Assembly: GCA_963697915.1 (NCBI GenBank)
Contig: OY969103.1
Location: 124,001 to 188,000, forward strand
Direction of reading: 5' to 3'
DNA length: 64,000 nt
From: VRUE01 sp963697915
GTDB taxonomy: Bacteria > Actinomycetota > Thermoleophilia > Solirubrobacterales > 70-9
Shown here: positions 41,759 through 49,341 of the stretch, piece after piece
Position numbering within the stretch: position 1 is the stretch's first letter
Layout: each line of letters begins with the position of its first letter
Notes under the pieces: model-generated
The model's database searches: none
What the model was told of the DNA's origin: nothing
The model's input: the letters and a program-made list of their open reading frames with translations, nothing else
Made by a program: the position numbers and the translations under genes

Positions 41759-42499
41759 TCACGGAACTACGCAGAGACCGTTGACACAGGACACGTCGAC
41801 GGAGTTGGACGGGATCTCCTTGCCCTTGGTGGCGGACAGCACGGTCGGCGCCGTCAGCGTCACCTGGGCGTGGCCGCTGGCGTCGGTCGGGGCCGCGGCC
41901 CCGGTCACGGTCGCCCCCACGGCCGGCTTGCGCTTGCCCTTTTCGTCGTAGGAGTAGACGCTGACCTCGAACGGCACACCCGCCGTCGCCTCGGTCGGCG
42001 CGACCAGCGCCAGCTCGTTCGGGTACGGGTAGGCGGCCAGCGCCCAGAGCACCTCGTCGCCCTTCTTCAGCTTCACCGCGTCGCCGCCGAGTTCCGGGCT
42101 CTTGTGGTTGACCTTGAGGTACCAGGAGAGCTTCTTGGTGGCCTTGTAGCCGCCGACCTCGCAGAGGCCGAGGCCGAAGCTGAAGGCGTCGGTGACCCGC
42201 AATGGGCGCAACGAAGCGGTCGACTTCGAGGCCTGGGCGAGCGCGCCGAGCGCGGTGGCCCCCTTGACCGTCGACGCCTTGCCGCTGCCCGCCGACGCCT
42301 TGCCGAAGCAGGTTGCCTTGGGGCTGGTCGGGACCGCGGTGGTGCCGGTCTTCAGCGTCTGTTCGGTTAGGACCTTGCCGCCAGCGGCGACGCGCAGGTC
42401 GACCGAGACCTTGGCGACAGCGACCGCCGCGGTCGAGAGAACGAGAAGCAGCGCCAGGGCGCACACAGGGACCAGCCGGGATGGAACGAGTCTTGGCAT
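41759..42499 (-). CDS. Secreted DUF4430-type protein, first gene of the cobalamin-riboswitch operon
   Basis: This 246-residue protein has a signal peptide (about 1-29, cleavage near VAVA-K). A DUF4430-like section is centred on FSFGLGLCEVGGY, LSWYLKVNHKSPE and KKGDEVLWALAAYPYPNELAL (shortened). An Ig-like stretch (about 175-225) with VGATVTGAAAPTDASGHAQV (shortened) follows. Two C-terminal cysteines (VSCVNGLC) could form a disulphide. The ATG is read from a Shine-Dalgarno inside the riboswitch expression platform. Likely role: external capture of cobalamin for the transporter encoded downstream. Confidence 0.8.
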   Translation of the reverse strand: MPRLVPSRLVPVCALALLLVLSTAAVAVAKVSVDLRVAAGGKVLTEQTLKTGTTAVPTSPKATCFGKASAGSGKASTVKGATALGALAQASKSTASLRPLRVTDAFSFGLGLCEVGGYKATKKLSWYLKVNHKSPELGGDAVKLKKGDEVLWALAAYPYPNELALVAPTEATAGVPFEVSVYSYDEKGKRKPAVGATVTGAAAPTDASGHAQVTLTAPTVLSATKGKEIPSNSVDVSCVNGLCVVP

Positions 42500-42501
42500 A
42501 A

Positions 42502-42532
42502 AGCCACCCTTTCCTCGAGGGTTGTCATGGCT
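42502..42532 (-). promoter_or_regulatory. Expression platform of the cobalamin riboswitch (Shine-Dalgarno hairpin)
   Basis: On the minus strand AGCC (42532-42529), then ACCCT (42522-42518), pair with AGGGT (42510-42506) and GGCT (42505-42502). The loop is CGAGGAA and a 6-base bulge lies on the 5' side. The ribosome-binding GAGGAAAGGG is inside this hairpin, 3 bases before the ATG. This suggests translational control, with the stem forming when cobalamin is bound. Confidence 0.6.
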
Positions 42533-42695
42533 GGCCGGGGACAGGTCTCCTGGCTTCCGGGACCGGCCGGCCGCACCTTCCCGGGACTCCGTATCGCCCC
42601 AGTGGCTGGCGCTGCTCGCGCCCACGACCTGCTTCGCCCGGTCACAGTGGCGGGACCGCGCCGGCTTCGCACCGGACTTCCCTTGACCACCGACC
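42533..42695 (-). promoter_or_regulatory. Cobalamin (B12) riboswitch aptamer
   Basis: The minus strand carries the conserved core in order: GGTGCGAAGCCGGCGCGGTC (a typical P3 segment), CCCGCCACTGTGA (42652-42640 region), a second GCCACTGG (near 42606-42599), a GGGAAGG block, and the B12 box GCCAGGAGACCTG (42554-42542). The closing helix P1 pairs GGTCGG (42695-42690) with CCGGCC (42538-42533). It controls the DUF4430-ECF transporter operon and identifies cobalamin as the regulated ligand. Confidence 0.95.
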
Positions 42696-42739
42696 GTTCT
42701 AGTCGAGCTTATCCGCTGGGTTGGGGCTGACGTAGTTGG

Positions 42740-43091
42740 TGCCGTCCTTCGGCGACTCAAAAGACCGCGATGCAGACCGTCATAGGGATCGGCTCCTCAC
42801 CGGACTCGCCAGACGCTCCCGAGCAACCTCCTGCTCCTTGACGACAAAGTGAAAGAGGGCACCGGCTTCGGCGACCACCCTTTTCCAACCACGCTCGTAC
42901 AACAGAAGAGGCGTAGTAGTGAAGTGTCGATCGTCACGAGCATCGAAGGTACGCCTCCATCACCTTGACCGAGTGACCCGGGGCAGCGAACCTCCACCGA
43001 ATTTCTCGAATAACTGTTTCGGGCTTACGTCGCGGGTGCTGGCCCCTCCCACAATCATCATGTTCAAAGGGTCGCCGAGTACTTTGGACAT
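42740..43091 (-). pseudogene. Decayed winged-helix (ArsR-like) regulator
   Basis: Fragments of one regulator appear in successive frames on the minus strand. The first, from an ATG at 43091, reads MSKVLGDPLNMMIVGGASTR and onward to VSPKQLFEKFGGGSL before a stop at 42960. One base out of frame it continues HSVKVMEAYL. From 42935 to 42780 a third piece reads DDRHFTTTPLLLYERGW and KEQEVARERLA. Then, shifted again, come GEEPIPMTVC and FESPKDG. Order and content match a wHTH family I recall from Solirubrobacterales, with the middle missing. Two or more frameshifts plus an internal deletion make it non-functional. Confidence 0.7.
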
Positions 43092-43523
43092 GCGAACCTC
43101 AAATGGAAACGGGACCTGCCGCCCGGTGCGTCGACCACGCCAATTCCTCCAATGGTCTTGATTGCCTGAAGGTCTGCGGCCTACGGTCGGATCGACGGAA
43201 CGGTCCGTTTGTCACCTGACTCAGATCCCAAATACTGGAGATTTATTCAGTATTGGTTAAGGCGGAAGAGGTGAACCCCCGGCTATCGGTTTTCACATGC
43301 GAGCTTTGATTTAAAGAACCATTCGTACGTTTCGCAACTAACAGCGCGTGGTTCGTGTCCCCGGTTCGCCGGGGGCGGCTCTTTACCGCAACTTTCTTCG
43401 CTCTAAGGGGATTTAGTTTCAAAAGTCGAACTGAAATATTCCGTTAGTACCCCTAGACTGCACTATGAATTCCTTAGTGGCCGGTTCGGCCGGAACAATT
43501 CAATAGAGAGAGGAAGTCGTCAG
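43092..43523. other. Non-coding stretch with comparatively low GC and two hairpins
   Basis: No convincing reading frame is present in these 432 bases, which are noticeably more A/T-rich than the surroundings. CCCCGG-TTCG-CCGGGG at 43359-43374 is a perfect 6-bp stem with a stable UUCG-type tetraloop. A second small palindrome, GGCCG-GTT-CGGCC, lies near 43488-43500 just ahead of the HTH gene. TAGACT near 43455 could be a -10 element for that gene. Otherwise nothing was recognised. Confidence 0.5.
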
Positions 43524-43964
43524 ATGGCGGGCGATGGGAAACCGAAGAAAGACGCGCGCGGCAAAGGGCAGGACAAGAAGAAGAAACCGCAGGGCAAGAA
43601 AGGTGGCAGCGGCAGGTCGACGGACCTGGTCAGCGCCGTGTCGCACGAAATGCGGCGGCGGATTCTGCGCGAGATGCACGATCGCGACGACGACTCCCCG
43701 ATCAGCCCCGCTCAGCTCTCCAACAAATTCAGCGCGCCGCTGAGCACGGTCAGCTACCACGTCCGCGTGCTCGAAAGGTACGGGGCGATCCGGCTCGTCG
43801 ACGAGCGCCAGGTGCGCGGCGCGCTCGAGCACTTCTACCTCTCTCTGATCAGGGACAACCCCACCCTGCGCGCCCTGCTCGACGAAACTGAGCAGATGGA
43901 CCAGGAATCGCGCGAACGCATCCGCCGGCACGAAGAAAAAACGAAGCGCAAAGGCAAAGGCTGA
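43524..43964 (+). CDS. Winged-helix (ArsR-like) regulator with Lys-rich N-terminus
   Basis: This 146-residue protein starts with about 35 residues dominated by Lys, Gly and Asp, and ends in another basic tail. The central winged helix (about 36-110) reads EMRRRILREMHDRDDD, SPAQLSNKFSAPLSTVSYHVRVLERYGAI, shortened here to its STVSYHVRVLE recognition helix, and ALEHFY. It lacks the metal-binding cysteines of classic ArsR proteins. GAGAGAGGAAG precedes the ATG. It is related to the decayed regulator upstream. Target unknown. Confidence 0.8.
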   Translation: MAGDGKPKKDARGKGQDKKKKPQGKKGGSGRSTDLVSAVSHEMRRRILREMHDRDDDSPISPAQLSNKFSAPLSTVSYHVRVLERYGAIRLVDERQVRGALEHFYLSLIRDNPTLRALLDETEQMDQESRERIRRHEEKTKRKGKG

Positions 43965-44053
43965 ATTTTCGTCCAACCTGCTTGGGCCGGAAGGACGGCC
44001 CGACTTAGGCTCGCCCCGCGTTCTGCAAACCGCGATGTTTACGGGGGAGAGCA

Positions 44054-44749
44054 ATGAGGCAGGGGATCTGGCGGAGCTCGCCGGCGCTGGTCATCTCGGC
44101 GATGGCGCTGTTCGTGGCACTCGGGGGCAGCGTCTACGCGGCCAAGAAGGCCCGGATCGACGGTAAGACGATCCGGGCCAACTCGATCCCCGGCAACCGG
44201 GTGAAGCCGCGCTCGATCGCGGCCAACCGGCTCAAGCCGGGCGTGCTGAGCACCACCGCCCCGGCCCTCGCCGTGCCGCTGACCGGTACCGACATCAACG
44301 AGCTGACCCTCGGTCAGGTGCCGAACGCGGCGCACGCCGCGACCGCCAGCGCCGCCGATAGCGCGATCACGGCGGAGACGGCGGAAAACGCGATCTACGC
44401 GCTCGACGCCAAGACCGTCAACGGCCACAGCGCCGGCTGCCTGCCCAGCACGCTGCTCTTCGCCGGCGCCTGCTGGGAGAGCTCGTCCGGCAACCCGGCC
44501 ACCGCCCCGGTCGCGGCGGCCAGCTGCGCCGAACGCGGCGGCACACTGCCGGAGGCGCTGCAGCTCGCCGCCTTCGCCGCAGAGCCCGGCGTGACGCTTC
44601 ACGACGAAGATGAGTGGGCGAGTGACATCCCTGTCTTTACGGGACTGAATACCTACGGCGTTGCGACGGTCTCCGCAATGAGTGAGATCAACTCGACTGT
44701 GTCAACCAATACCCGCGCCTACCGCTGCGTGGTCCCGCTGCTGCGCTGA
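44054..44749 (+). CDS. Secreted surface protein with ALFVALGG leader
   Basis: A 231-residue exported protein. The N-terminal signal contains ALVISAMALFVALGGSVYAAKK (shortened: ALFVALGG). Short repeats follow in the style IDGKTIRANSIPGNRVKPRSI (shortened), then a C-terminal domain with four or so cysteines (CLPS, GACW, SCAE, YRCV). The leader and repeat style are, in my experience, very common in Solirubrobacterales genomes. Function is unknown; a cell-surface role is likely. GGGGGAGAG precedes the ATG. Confidence 0.75.
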   Translation: MRQGIWRSSPALVISAMALFVALGGSVYAAKKARIDGKTIRANSIPGNRVKPRSIAANRLKPGVLSTTAPALAVPLTGTDINELTLGQVPNAAHAATASAADSAITAETAENAIYALDAKTVNGHSAGCLPSTLLFAGACWESSSGNPATAPVAAASCAERGGTLPEALQLAAFAAEPGVTLHDEDEWASDIPVFTGLNTYGVATVSAMSEINSTVSTNTRAYRCVVPLLR

Positions 44750-44800
44750 GCCGGCCCGAAAAGCCAGCGGCGGGCGCTCACCGCGCTCTATCCTCGTTCG

Positions 44801-45715
44801 ATGGGACCCGGCCTCCACCGTGCCCGCCGCCGCGCGGTCGGCGCGGCCGCCGCGCTCGCCTGCCTGGCGGTCGCCGCCCCGGCCGCGGCCTCCGCCTCGG
44901 CCCGCCTCCACCCCGCCACCGCGGCCGCTCCCGGCGAAGCGGCGCGGATCGCGGGCCACTGGACGCCGGCGCGGATGTGGGCCACCCCACCGCTCGACGC
45001 GCCGCCCGGCGCCAGCCTCACCGCGACGGCGAGCTTCGCCCCGGTCGCCGAACCGACGACGCCGCCCCAAACGGTCAACGGCCGGCTCTTCGTCTACCGC
45101 GGTGGCAAGCGCGGCTACTGCTCGGCGACGGCGATCAACAGCGCCAACCGCCGCCTCGTCCTGACCGCCGGCCACTGCGTCAACTCGGGCCCGCGCGAAG
45201 GCAGCGTCTGGTCGCGCTACCTCGAGTTCGTCCCCGCCTACACCGCCGGCACCTCACCGTTCGGCGCCTTCGTCGCCCGCCGCGACATGGCCTTCGCCCC
45301 GCGCCAGTGGGTCCAGTTCGGCAATCCCAACTTCGACGTCGGCGCGATCATCACCGAGCCCAACGCCGAAGGCGTGGCGGTTGCCGACGCGGTCGGCGGC
45401 GGCGCCGCGATCGCCACCGACCTGACCCGCCGCCAGACCTTCGAGAGCTTCGGCTATCCCAAGCGGGGCCGCTCGATGCAGGGCTGCGAATCCCCCTACG
45501 TCGGCGACGACCACCTCACCTACCGCCTGCCCGGGCCGCCGACGATCGCGATCCGCTGCCACTGGGCGCCGGGCGCCAGCGGCGGCGGCTGGCTGATCGA
45601 CGGCGGCACGGCGATCAACGGCCTGACCAGCTACGGCAAGCGGCGCGACCGCGTCCACACCTTCGGCCCCTACTTCAGCAGCCGCAACGTCGGCCGCCTC
45701 GTCGCCGGCTGGTGA
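44801..45715 (+). CDS. Secreted trypsin-like serine protease (V8/S1B type)
   Basis: A 304-residue protein with a signal peptide (about 1-32) and an S1-family protease domain. The catalytic triad is visible as TAGHC (His), NFDVGAI (Asp) and GASGGGW (Ser). The pattern SATAINSANRRLVLTAGHC, trimmed here to its LTAGHC end, and GYPKRG fit V8-like glutamyl endopeptidases. TATCCT lies at 44789-44794, 6 bases before the ATG, and no Shine-Dalgarno is seen, so the message may be leaderless. It converges with the TPR gene. Confidence 0.9.
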   Translation: MGPGLHRARRRAVGAAAALACLAVAAPAAASASARLHPATAAAPGEAARIAGHWTPARMWATPPLDAPPGASLTATASFAPVAEPTTPPQTVNGRLFVYRGGKRGYCSATAINSANRRLVLTAGHCVNSGPREGSVWSRYLEFVPAYTAGTSPFGAFVARRDMAFAPRQWVQFGNPNFDVGAIITEPNAEGVAVADAVGGGAAIATDLTRRQTFESFGYPKRGRSMQGCESPYVGDDHLTYRLPGPPTIAIRCHWAPGASGGGWLIDGGTAINGLTSYGKRRDRVHTFGPYFSSRNVGRLVAGW

Positions 45716-45719
45716 GCGC

Positions 45720-46088
45720 TCAGGTGCCGAGCAGCTCGCGGTAGAAGCGGTAGTCGCGCCGCTCGGGGCGCAGGTTGGCGGCCAGCGCCAGGTGGTGGCG
45801 GGCGCGCTCGGTCTCGCCGGTCTTGGCCAGCGCCCGGCCGAGGCAGAAGTGGGCGTAGTCGTTTACCTGGTGCGCCTCGACAACCGCCTCGAACTCGGCC
45901 ACGGCGGCGGCGAAGCGGCCGCAGCGGAAGTAGGCACGGCCGAGCGCCTCGCGCACCGAGGACTTCTCCGGCGCTCGGCGGGCAGCCGCCTCCAGCGGCT
46001 CCGTCGCCTGCTCGAAGTCGGCCTCCTCGAGCAGCTCGATCCCGCGCCGGTACAAGGTGAAGGTCGATTCCTCGTTCGATGCGGGCAT
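45720..46088 (-). CDS. TPR-repeat protein
   Basis: A 122-residue helical protein of about three tetratricopeptide repeats: LYRRGIELLEEADFEQATEPLEAAARRAP (shortened: GIELLEEADFEQATEPLEA), EALGRAYFRCGRFAAAVAEFE and FCLGRALAKTGETERA. No signal peptide is seen, so it is probably a cytoplasmic scaffold. The ATG at 46088 is used; the longer frame upstream is antisense-like to the epimerase. The epimerase gene ends 20 bases upstream on the same strand. Confidence 0.82.
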   Translation of the reverse strand: MPASNEESTFTLYRRGIELLEEADFEQATEPLEAAARRAPEKSSVREALGRAYFRCGRFAAAVAEFEAVVEAHQVNDYAHFCLGRALAKTGETERARHHLALAANLRPERRDYRFYRELLGT

Positions 46089-46108
46089 CGACCTAGTGTA
46101 GGCAGGGC

Positions 46109-47110
46109 CTACTCCCGGGCCGCGGCGATCGTCTCGCGCAGGGTGTCGCGGGCGTCGTGGTGCGGCATCCAGTGCAGCTTGCGGCGCGCCCGCGTGGTGT
46201 CGACCAGCAGCGGCCGGCGGATCGCCTCGATCCAGGCCGCCTCGGGAGGCAGGAAGGGCAGCAGCGGCGCCACCGCCTCGGCCGTGGCGCCGACCGCCAG
46301 CTGCGAGGCGGGCACCGGCACCGCGTGCCAGCCGAGCTCGTGGGCGAGGTCGGAGACGGTCAGCTCGCCGGGGCCGGCGAGATTGTAGGCGCCGGGCTCG
46401 CCGTGGCCGAGCGCCGCCGCGCAGAGCGCCGCGGCGACGTCGTCGTGGTGGACGAGCTGGAACGGCACCCCGGGGTCGGGCAGCACCGGGCGCAGCGAGG
46501 GGGTCCTCCCGAGCGCCCAGCGCACCGGGCCGGGCAGGCGGCGGCCGAGGGTCAGCAGCGGGATCGCCTCGAGCAGCATCTGCGCTTCGGGGCCGGCGAC
46601 GACGCAGGGGCGGAAGACGTAGGCCTCGGTCTCGCTGTCCGCGACGACCTCCTCGAGCTCGGCCTCGACCGCCGCCTTGTCGGCCGAGTAGGGGTGGCGC
46701 GAGGTGCCGCGCGCCGGCTCGTCCTCGGCGATCAGCTTGGGCAGGCTGTAGCGGAAGCCGTAGGCGGCGACCGAGGAGGTGTAGATCAGCCGCTTGGCGC
46801 CGGCGGCGACAGCCGCCTCGAAGACGTTGCGGGAGCCTGTGCGGTTGACCTCGCGGCTGTTGTCGCGGCCGGCGACGATGACGAAGGCGAGGTGGACGAC
46901 GACGTCGGCCTCCTCGACCAGGGACTCGACCGCGCCCCGGTCGAGCACGTCGCCGCGCCGATACTCGAACTTGTCCCAGCCGCGGGTGGCGAAGTCGAAG
47001 GGCTGGCGCGCCATGCCGATCACCCGCCCGATTTCGGGCAGGCGCTCGAGCGCCGCCACGAACGACTGGCCGATCTCGCCCGTGGGGCCGGTGACCGCAA
47101 TAGTCAGCAC
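46109..47110 (-). CDS. NAD(P)-dependent epimerase/dehydratase (extended SDR)
   Basis: A 333-residue extended short-chain dehydrogenase/reductase. The cofactor loop is VTGPTGEIGQSFV, with Ser in IYTSSVAAYG and the YSADK catalytic Tyr/Lys. A C-terminal substrate domain contains FQLVHHDDVAAAL. Such enzymes act on nucleotide sugars or related carbonyl compounds; no specific substrate can be read. The GTG is preceded by GGGAGAA. It is divergent from a small HTH gene 95 bases away. Confidence 0.88.
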   Translation of the reverse strand: MLTIAVTGPTGEIGQSFVAALERLPEIGRVIGMARQPFDFATRGWDKFEYRRGDVLDRGAVESLVEEADVVVHLAFVIVAGRDNSREVNRTGSRNVFEAAVAAGAKRLIYTSSVAAYGFRYSLPKLIAEDEPARGTSRHPYSADKAAVEAELEEVVADSETEAYVFRPCVVAGPEAQMLLEAIPLLTLGRRLPGPVRWALGRTPSLRPVLPDPGVPFQLVHHDDVAAALCAAALGHGEPGAYNLAGPGELTVSDLAHELGWHAVPVPASQLAVGATAEAVAPLLPFLPPEAAWIEAIRRPLLVDTTRARRKLHWMPHHDARDTLRETIAAARE

Positions 47111-47205
47111 GGCAGGAATTCTCCCGAAATTCCGGGGTCGAAGCCGGCGAGCCGATCAACAAGCTCACACGAACAGCTCGATTAAGCAAAGATACCCGAC
47201 CTTAT

Positions 47206-47430
47206 ATGGCGCCCCAACAGGAACAACTCCTCTCCAATCCCCTCCGCGAGGAGATCGTCAAGATCATCGAACGGGCGCCTGCCACGGTGTCGGTGATCAT
47301 CGAGCTGACCGAAGCCTCCTACCCCACGGTCGCCTACCACCTCCGGGTCCTCTGCCGGGCGAGCACGATCTACCGGGTCGAGAACGAGGAATCCGACCCC
47401 GAAGACCCGCTCTACGAACTCTGCCCGTAG
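47206..47430 (+). CDS. Small winged-helix regulator
   Basis: A 74-residue ArsR-like winged helix: LSNPLREEIVKIIERAPATVSVI, shortened to NPLREEIVKII, then ASYPTVAYHLRVL (recognition helix) and a short wing. No metal- or ligand-binding extension is present. It lies ahead of the tRNA and biosynthetic run on the same strand and could regulate it, or the divergent epimerase. A hairpin follows its stop. Confidence 0.75.
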   Translation: MAPQQEQLLSNPLREEIVKIIERAPATVSVIIELTEASYPTVAYHLRVLCRASTIYRVENEESDPEDPLYELCP

Positions 47431-47438
47431 GGCCCGCT

Positions 47439-47470
47439 GCACCAATCGAACAAGAAATGTCGATTGGTGC
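47439..47470 (+). terminator. 11-bp perfect hairpin after the small HTH gene
   Basis: GCACCAATCGA (47439-47449) and TCGATTGGTGC (47460-47470) form a perfect stem with a 10-base loop. It starts 8 bases after the stop codon. No T-run follows, so it would be a non-classical terminator or a regulator site separating the HTH gene from the tRNA transcript. Confidence 0.55.
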
Positions 47471-47539
47471 TGACGCATGCCTCCATGTGTTGCTACACTC
47501 CGCGAATCCTGAGTACTTGGGTTGTACAGGAATACATAC

Positions 47540-47612
47540 GCACCAGTACCTCAATCGGTTAGAGGATCGGGTTTGTAAGCCGAGGATCCGGGTTCGAGCC
47601 CCGGCTGGTGCA
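47540..47612 (+). tRNA. tRNA-Thr (anticodon UGU), unusual anticodon stem
   Basis: A full cloverleaf of 73 bases. The acceptor stem GCACCAG pairs with CTGGTGC. The D-stem CCTC/GAGG has loop AATCGGTTA. The anticodon loop TTTGTAA carries UGU at 34-36, the T-arm is CCGGG-TTCGAGC-CCCGG, and the discriminator is A. CCA is not encoded. The anticodon stem TCGGG/GCCGA has a G-G mismatch at positions 31-39; a C at 31 would pair. The variable loop is only 4 bases. The gene ends 28 bases before the ArgRS-like gene. Confidence 0.9.
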
Positions 47613-47640
47613 TCGACGCAACGGGAAGGCGTCGCGAGCT

Positions 47641-49341
47641 ATGGACACCAATCTCTTCGACCACTTCGACGAGGCAGCCGGCGAAGGCGACGCCAGTTCT
47701 CACTGGACGCTGCGGGCCCCCTACTCCCCGCAGGAGCGCTATGACCTGATGCTGGTGCCCCGCTCAGACGGGTGGCAGGAGGACGGCGACTCGCTGCGCG
47801 CCCTCGAGCAGATCGAGGCCGAGCCCTGGGTCAGCGCGGTCGAGCGCGACGGCGAGAAGGTCTGGCTGCGCCTCGACGACGAGTGGGTGGCGGGACGGGG
47901 CGCCGAGCTCGAGCAGGGGCCCGAGGCGGTCGCCGGCTGCGGCGAGGTCGCCGCCGGGCGCCGCTTCGCGCTCAACTTCTGGGACGCCAACTCGACCAAG
48001 GCGCTGCACATCGGCCACCTCCGCAACCTGGCGCTCGGCAACGCGCTGGGCGCGGCCCTGACCGAGGCCGGCGGCGAGGTCGAGCGCCGCAGCATCATCT
48101 GCGACATCGGCCGCAGCATGGGCGAGGCGATGGCGGGCGTCGTGCGCAGCGGCAAGTACCCCCAGGGCGCCGACGGCAACGGCGGCGTCAAGAGCGACCA
48201 CTTCGTCGGCTACTGCTACGCCGACTACGTCAAGAACGGCGCCTCGCTCGGCCTCGACCAGGACCACCCGGCCGACTCGCTGACCCGCGAGGTGGACGTC
48301 CAGGACGACAGCGCCGACGAGCTCCTGCAGCGCGTCCTCACCGGCGACCAGACGGCGCTCGAACTGTGGTCGCAGACGCGGGCCTGGGTGATCTCGGGTC
48401 AGCGCAAGACCCTGGCCCGGCTCGGCATCTCCTTCGACCGGGTCTTCTTCGAGTCCGACTTCCTGCCCGAGGTCGCCGAACTGGCCGAGCTCGGCCTGCA
48501 GGAGGGAACGCTGGAGAAACGGGTCGACGGCACTGTCATCTACCTGACCGGGCGCGAGGAGCTCGAGGAAATGCCGCTGGTCCGCTCCGACGGCGTCCCC
48601 ACCCAACACATGCGGGCGCTCGCCTACTGGCTCGCCGACACCGGTCTCGACGGCACCACCTCGGTCCAGGTCTGCGGCCAGGAGTGGTTCGCCCACGTCA
48701 CATGCCGCCGTCAGCTGATGGCCGAGCTGACCCACACCGGCGAAGGCAACGGGTTCCACCCCTACCACGACATCTTCCACGGCATGGTCGCCCGCGAACG
48801 GGAAAAGATCGCCTCGAGCAAGAAAGACGCGCTGCTCATCGACCACCTGGTCGAGTGGGTCGACGAGCAGATCGAGGCCGACGCGGAGCTGGAAGCGGTG
48901 CGCGGCGGCCACCCCGCCCCCGACCGCGTCGCCTCGCAGGTCGCGCTCGGCTACTTCGTCCTCCACGGGGCGACCAAACGGGTCGACTTCGAGCCGGAGA
49001 AGCTGCTCGCCGACGGCAAGGCGCTGGGCTGGGACCTGGTCCGCGCCCGCTCCCGCGACGAAACCTCGGAATTGCGCGGCAATGGCGCAAATTCGAGGTC
49101 TCACGGAGATGGGGAGACGCAGCTCGACCCCGAGTACCGCTTCGCGGTCGTCCAGGCGGAGACCTACGGGCGGCTGCTCGGGCTCGTCTCCGAGAACCTC
49201 CAGGTCGCGCCGCTCGCCCGTTACGCCTCGCACCTGGCGCGCTGGCAGGGTGAAGCGGAGCGCGCCCCGCACACCCAGCGCGTCGTCCAATCGACCCTCG
49301 ACCGGGCCGCCGCCGGCCTCGGACTGGAGGCACCGGCATGA
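47641..49341 (+). CDS. Arginyl-tRNA synthetase-like class I enzyme in a biosynthetic cluster
   Basis: A 566-residue class Ia synthetase homologue. ANSTKALHIGHLRN holds the HIGH motif (residues 123-126). QRKTLARLGISFDRVFFES, shortened to RLGISFDRVFFES, matches the ArgRS core. KIASSKK at 389-395 stands in for KMSKS. The C-terminus (LARYASHLARW) resembles a reduced DALR domain. The N-terminal 100 residues correspond loosely to the ArgRS Add-1 region. As first protein gene of a run of overlapping biosynthetic genes, directly after a tRNA gene, it probably activates an amino acid for a secondary product rather than for translation. Amino-acid specificity is unknown. GGGAAGG precedes the ATG. Confidence 0.85.
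   Translation: MDTNLFDHFDEAAGEGDASSHWTLRAPYSPQERYDLMLVPRSDGWQEDGDSLRALEQIEAEPWVSAVERDGEKVWLRLDDEWVAGRGAELEQGPEAVAGCGEVAAGRRFALNFWDANSTKALHIGHLRNLALGNALGAALTEAGGEVERRSIICDIGRSMGEAMAGVVRSGKYPQGADGNGGVKSDHFVGYCYADYVKNGASLGLDQDHPADSLTREVDVQDDSADELLQRVLTGDQTALELWSQTRAWVISGQRKTLARLGISFDRVFFESDFLPEVAELAELGLQEGTLEKRVDGTVIYLTGREELEEMPLVRSDGVPTQHMRALAYWLADTGLDGTTSVQVCGQEWFAHVTCRRQLMAELTHTGEGNGFHPYHDIFHGMVAREREKIASSKKDALLIDHLVEWVDEQIEADAELEAVRGGHPAPDRVASQVALGYFVLHGATKRVDFEPEKLLADGKALGWDLVRARSRDETSELRGNGANSRSHGDGETQLDPEYRFAVVQAETYGRLLGLVSENLQVAPLARYASHLARWQGEAERAPHTQRVVQSTLDRAAAGLGLEAPA

Noticed and set aside
42797..43161. Two small open frames (66 codons minus, 80 codons plus) in the A/T-rich region
   Set aside because: They run through fragments of the decayed winged-helix gene in the wrong frame or strand and have no ribosome-binding sites.
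49060..49100. Imperfect palindrome inside the ArgRS-like gene (around GAATTGCGC...GCGCAAATTC)
   Set aside because: It lies in frame within a Gly/Asn/Ser-rich insert, has a bulge, and nothing shows it acts as a signal or mobile element.
47764..49290. A 508-codon minus-strand frame opposite the ArgRS-like gene
   Set aside because: The HIGH and KMSKS-like motifs and operon coupling are on the plus strand; the antisense frame has no recognisable domain.
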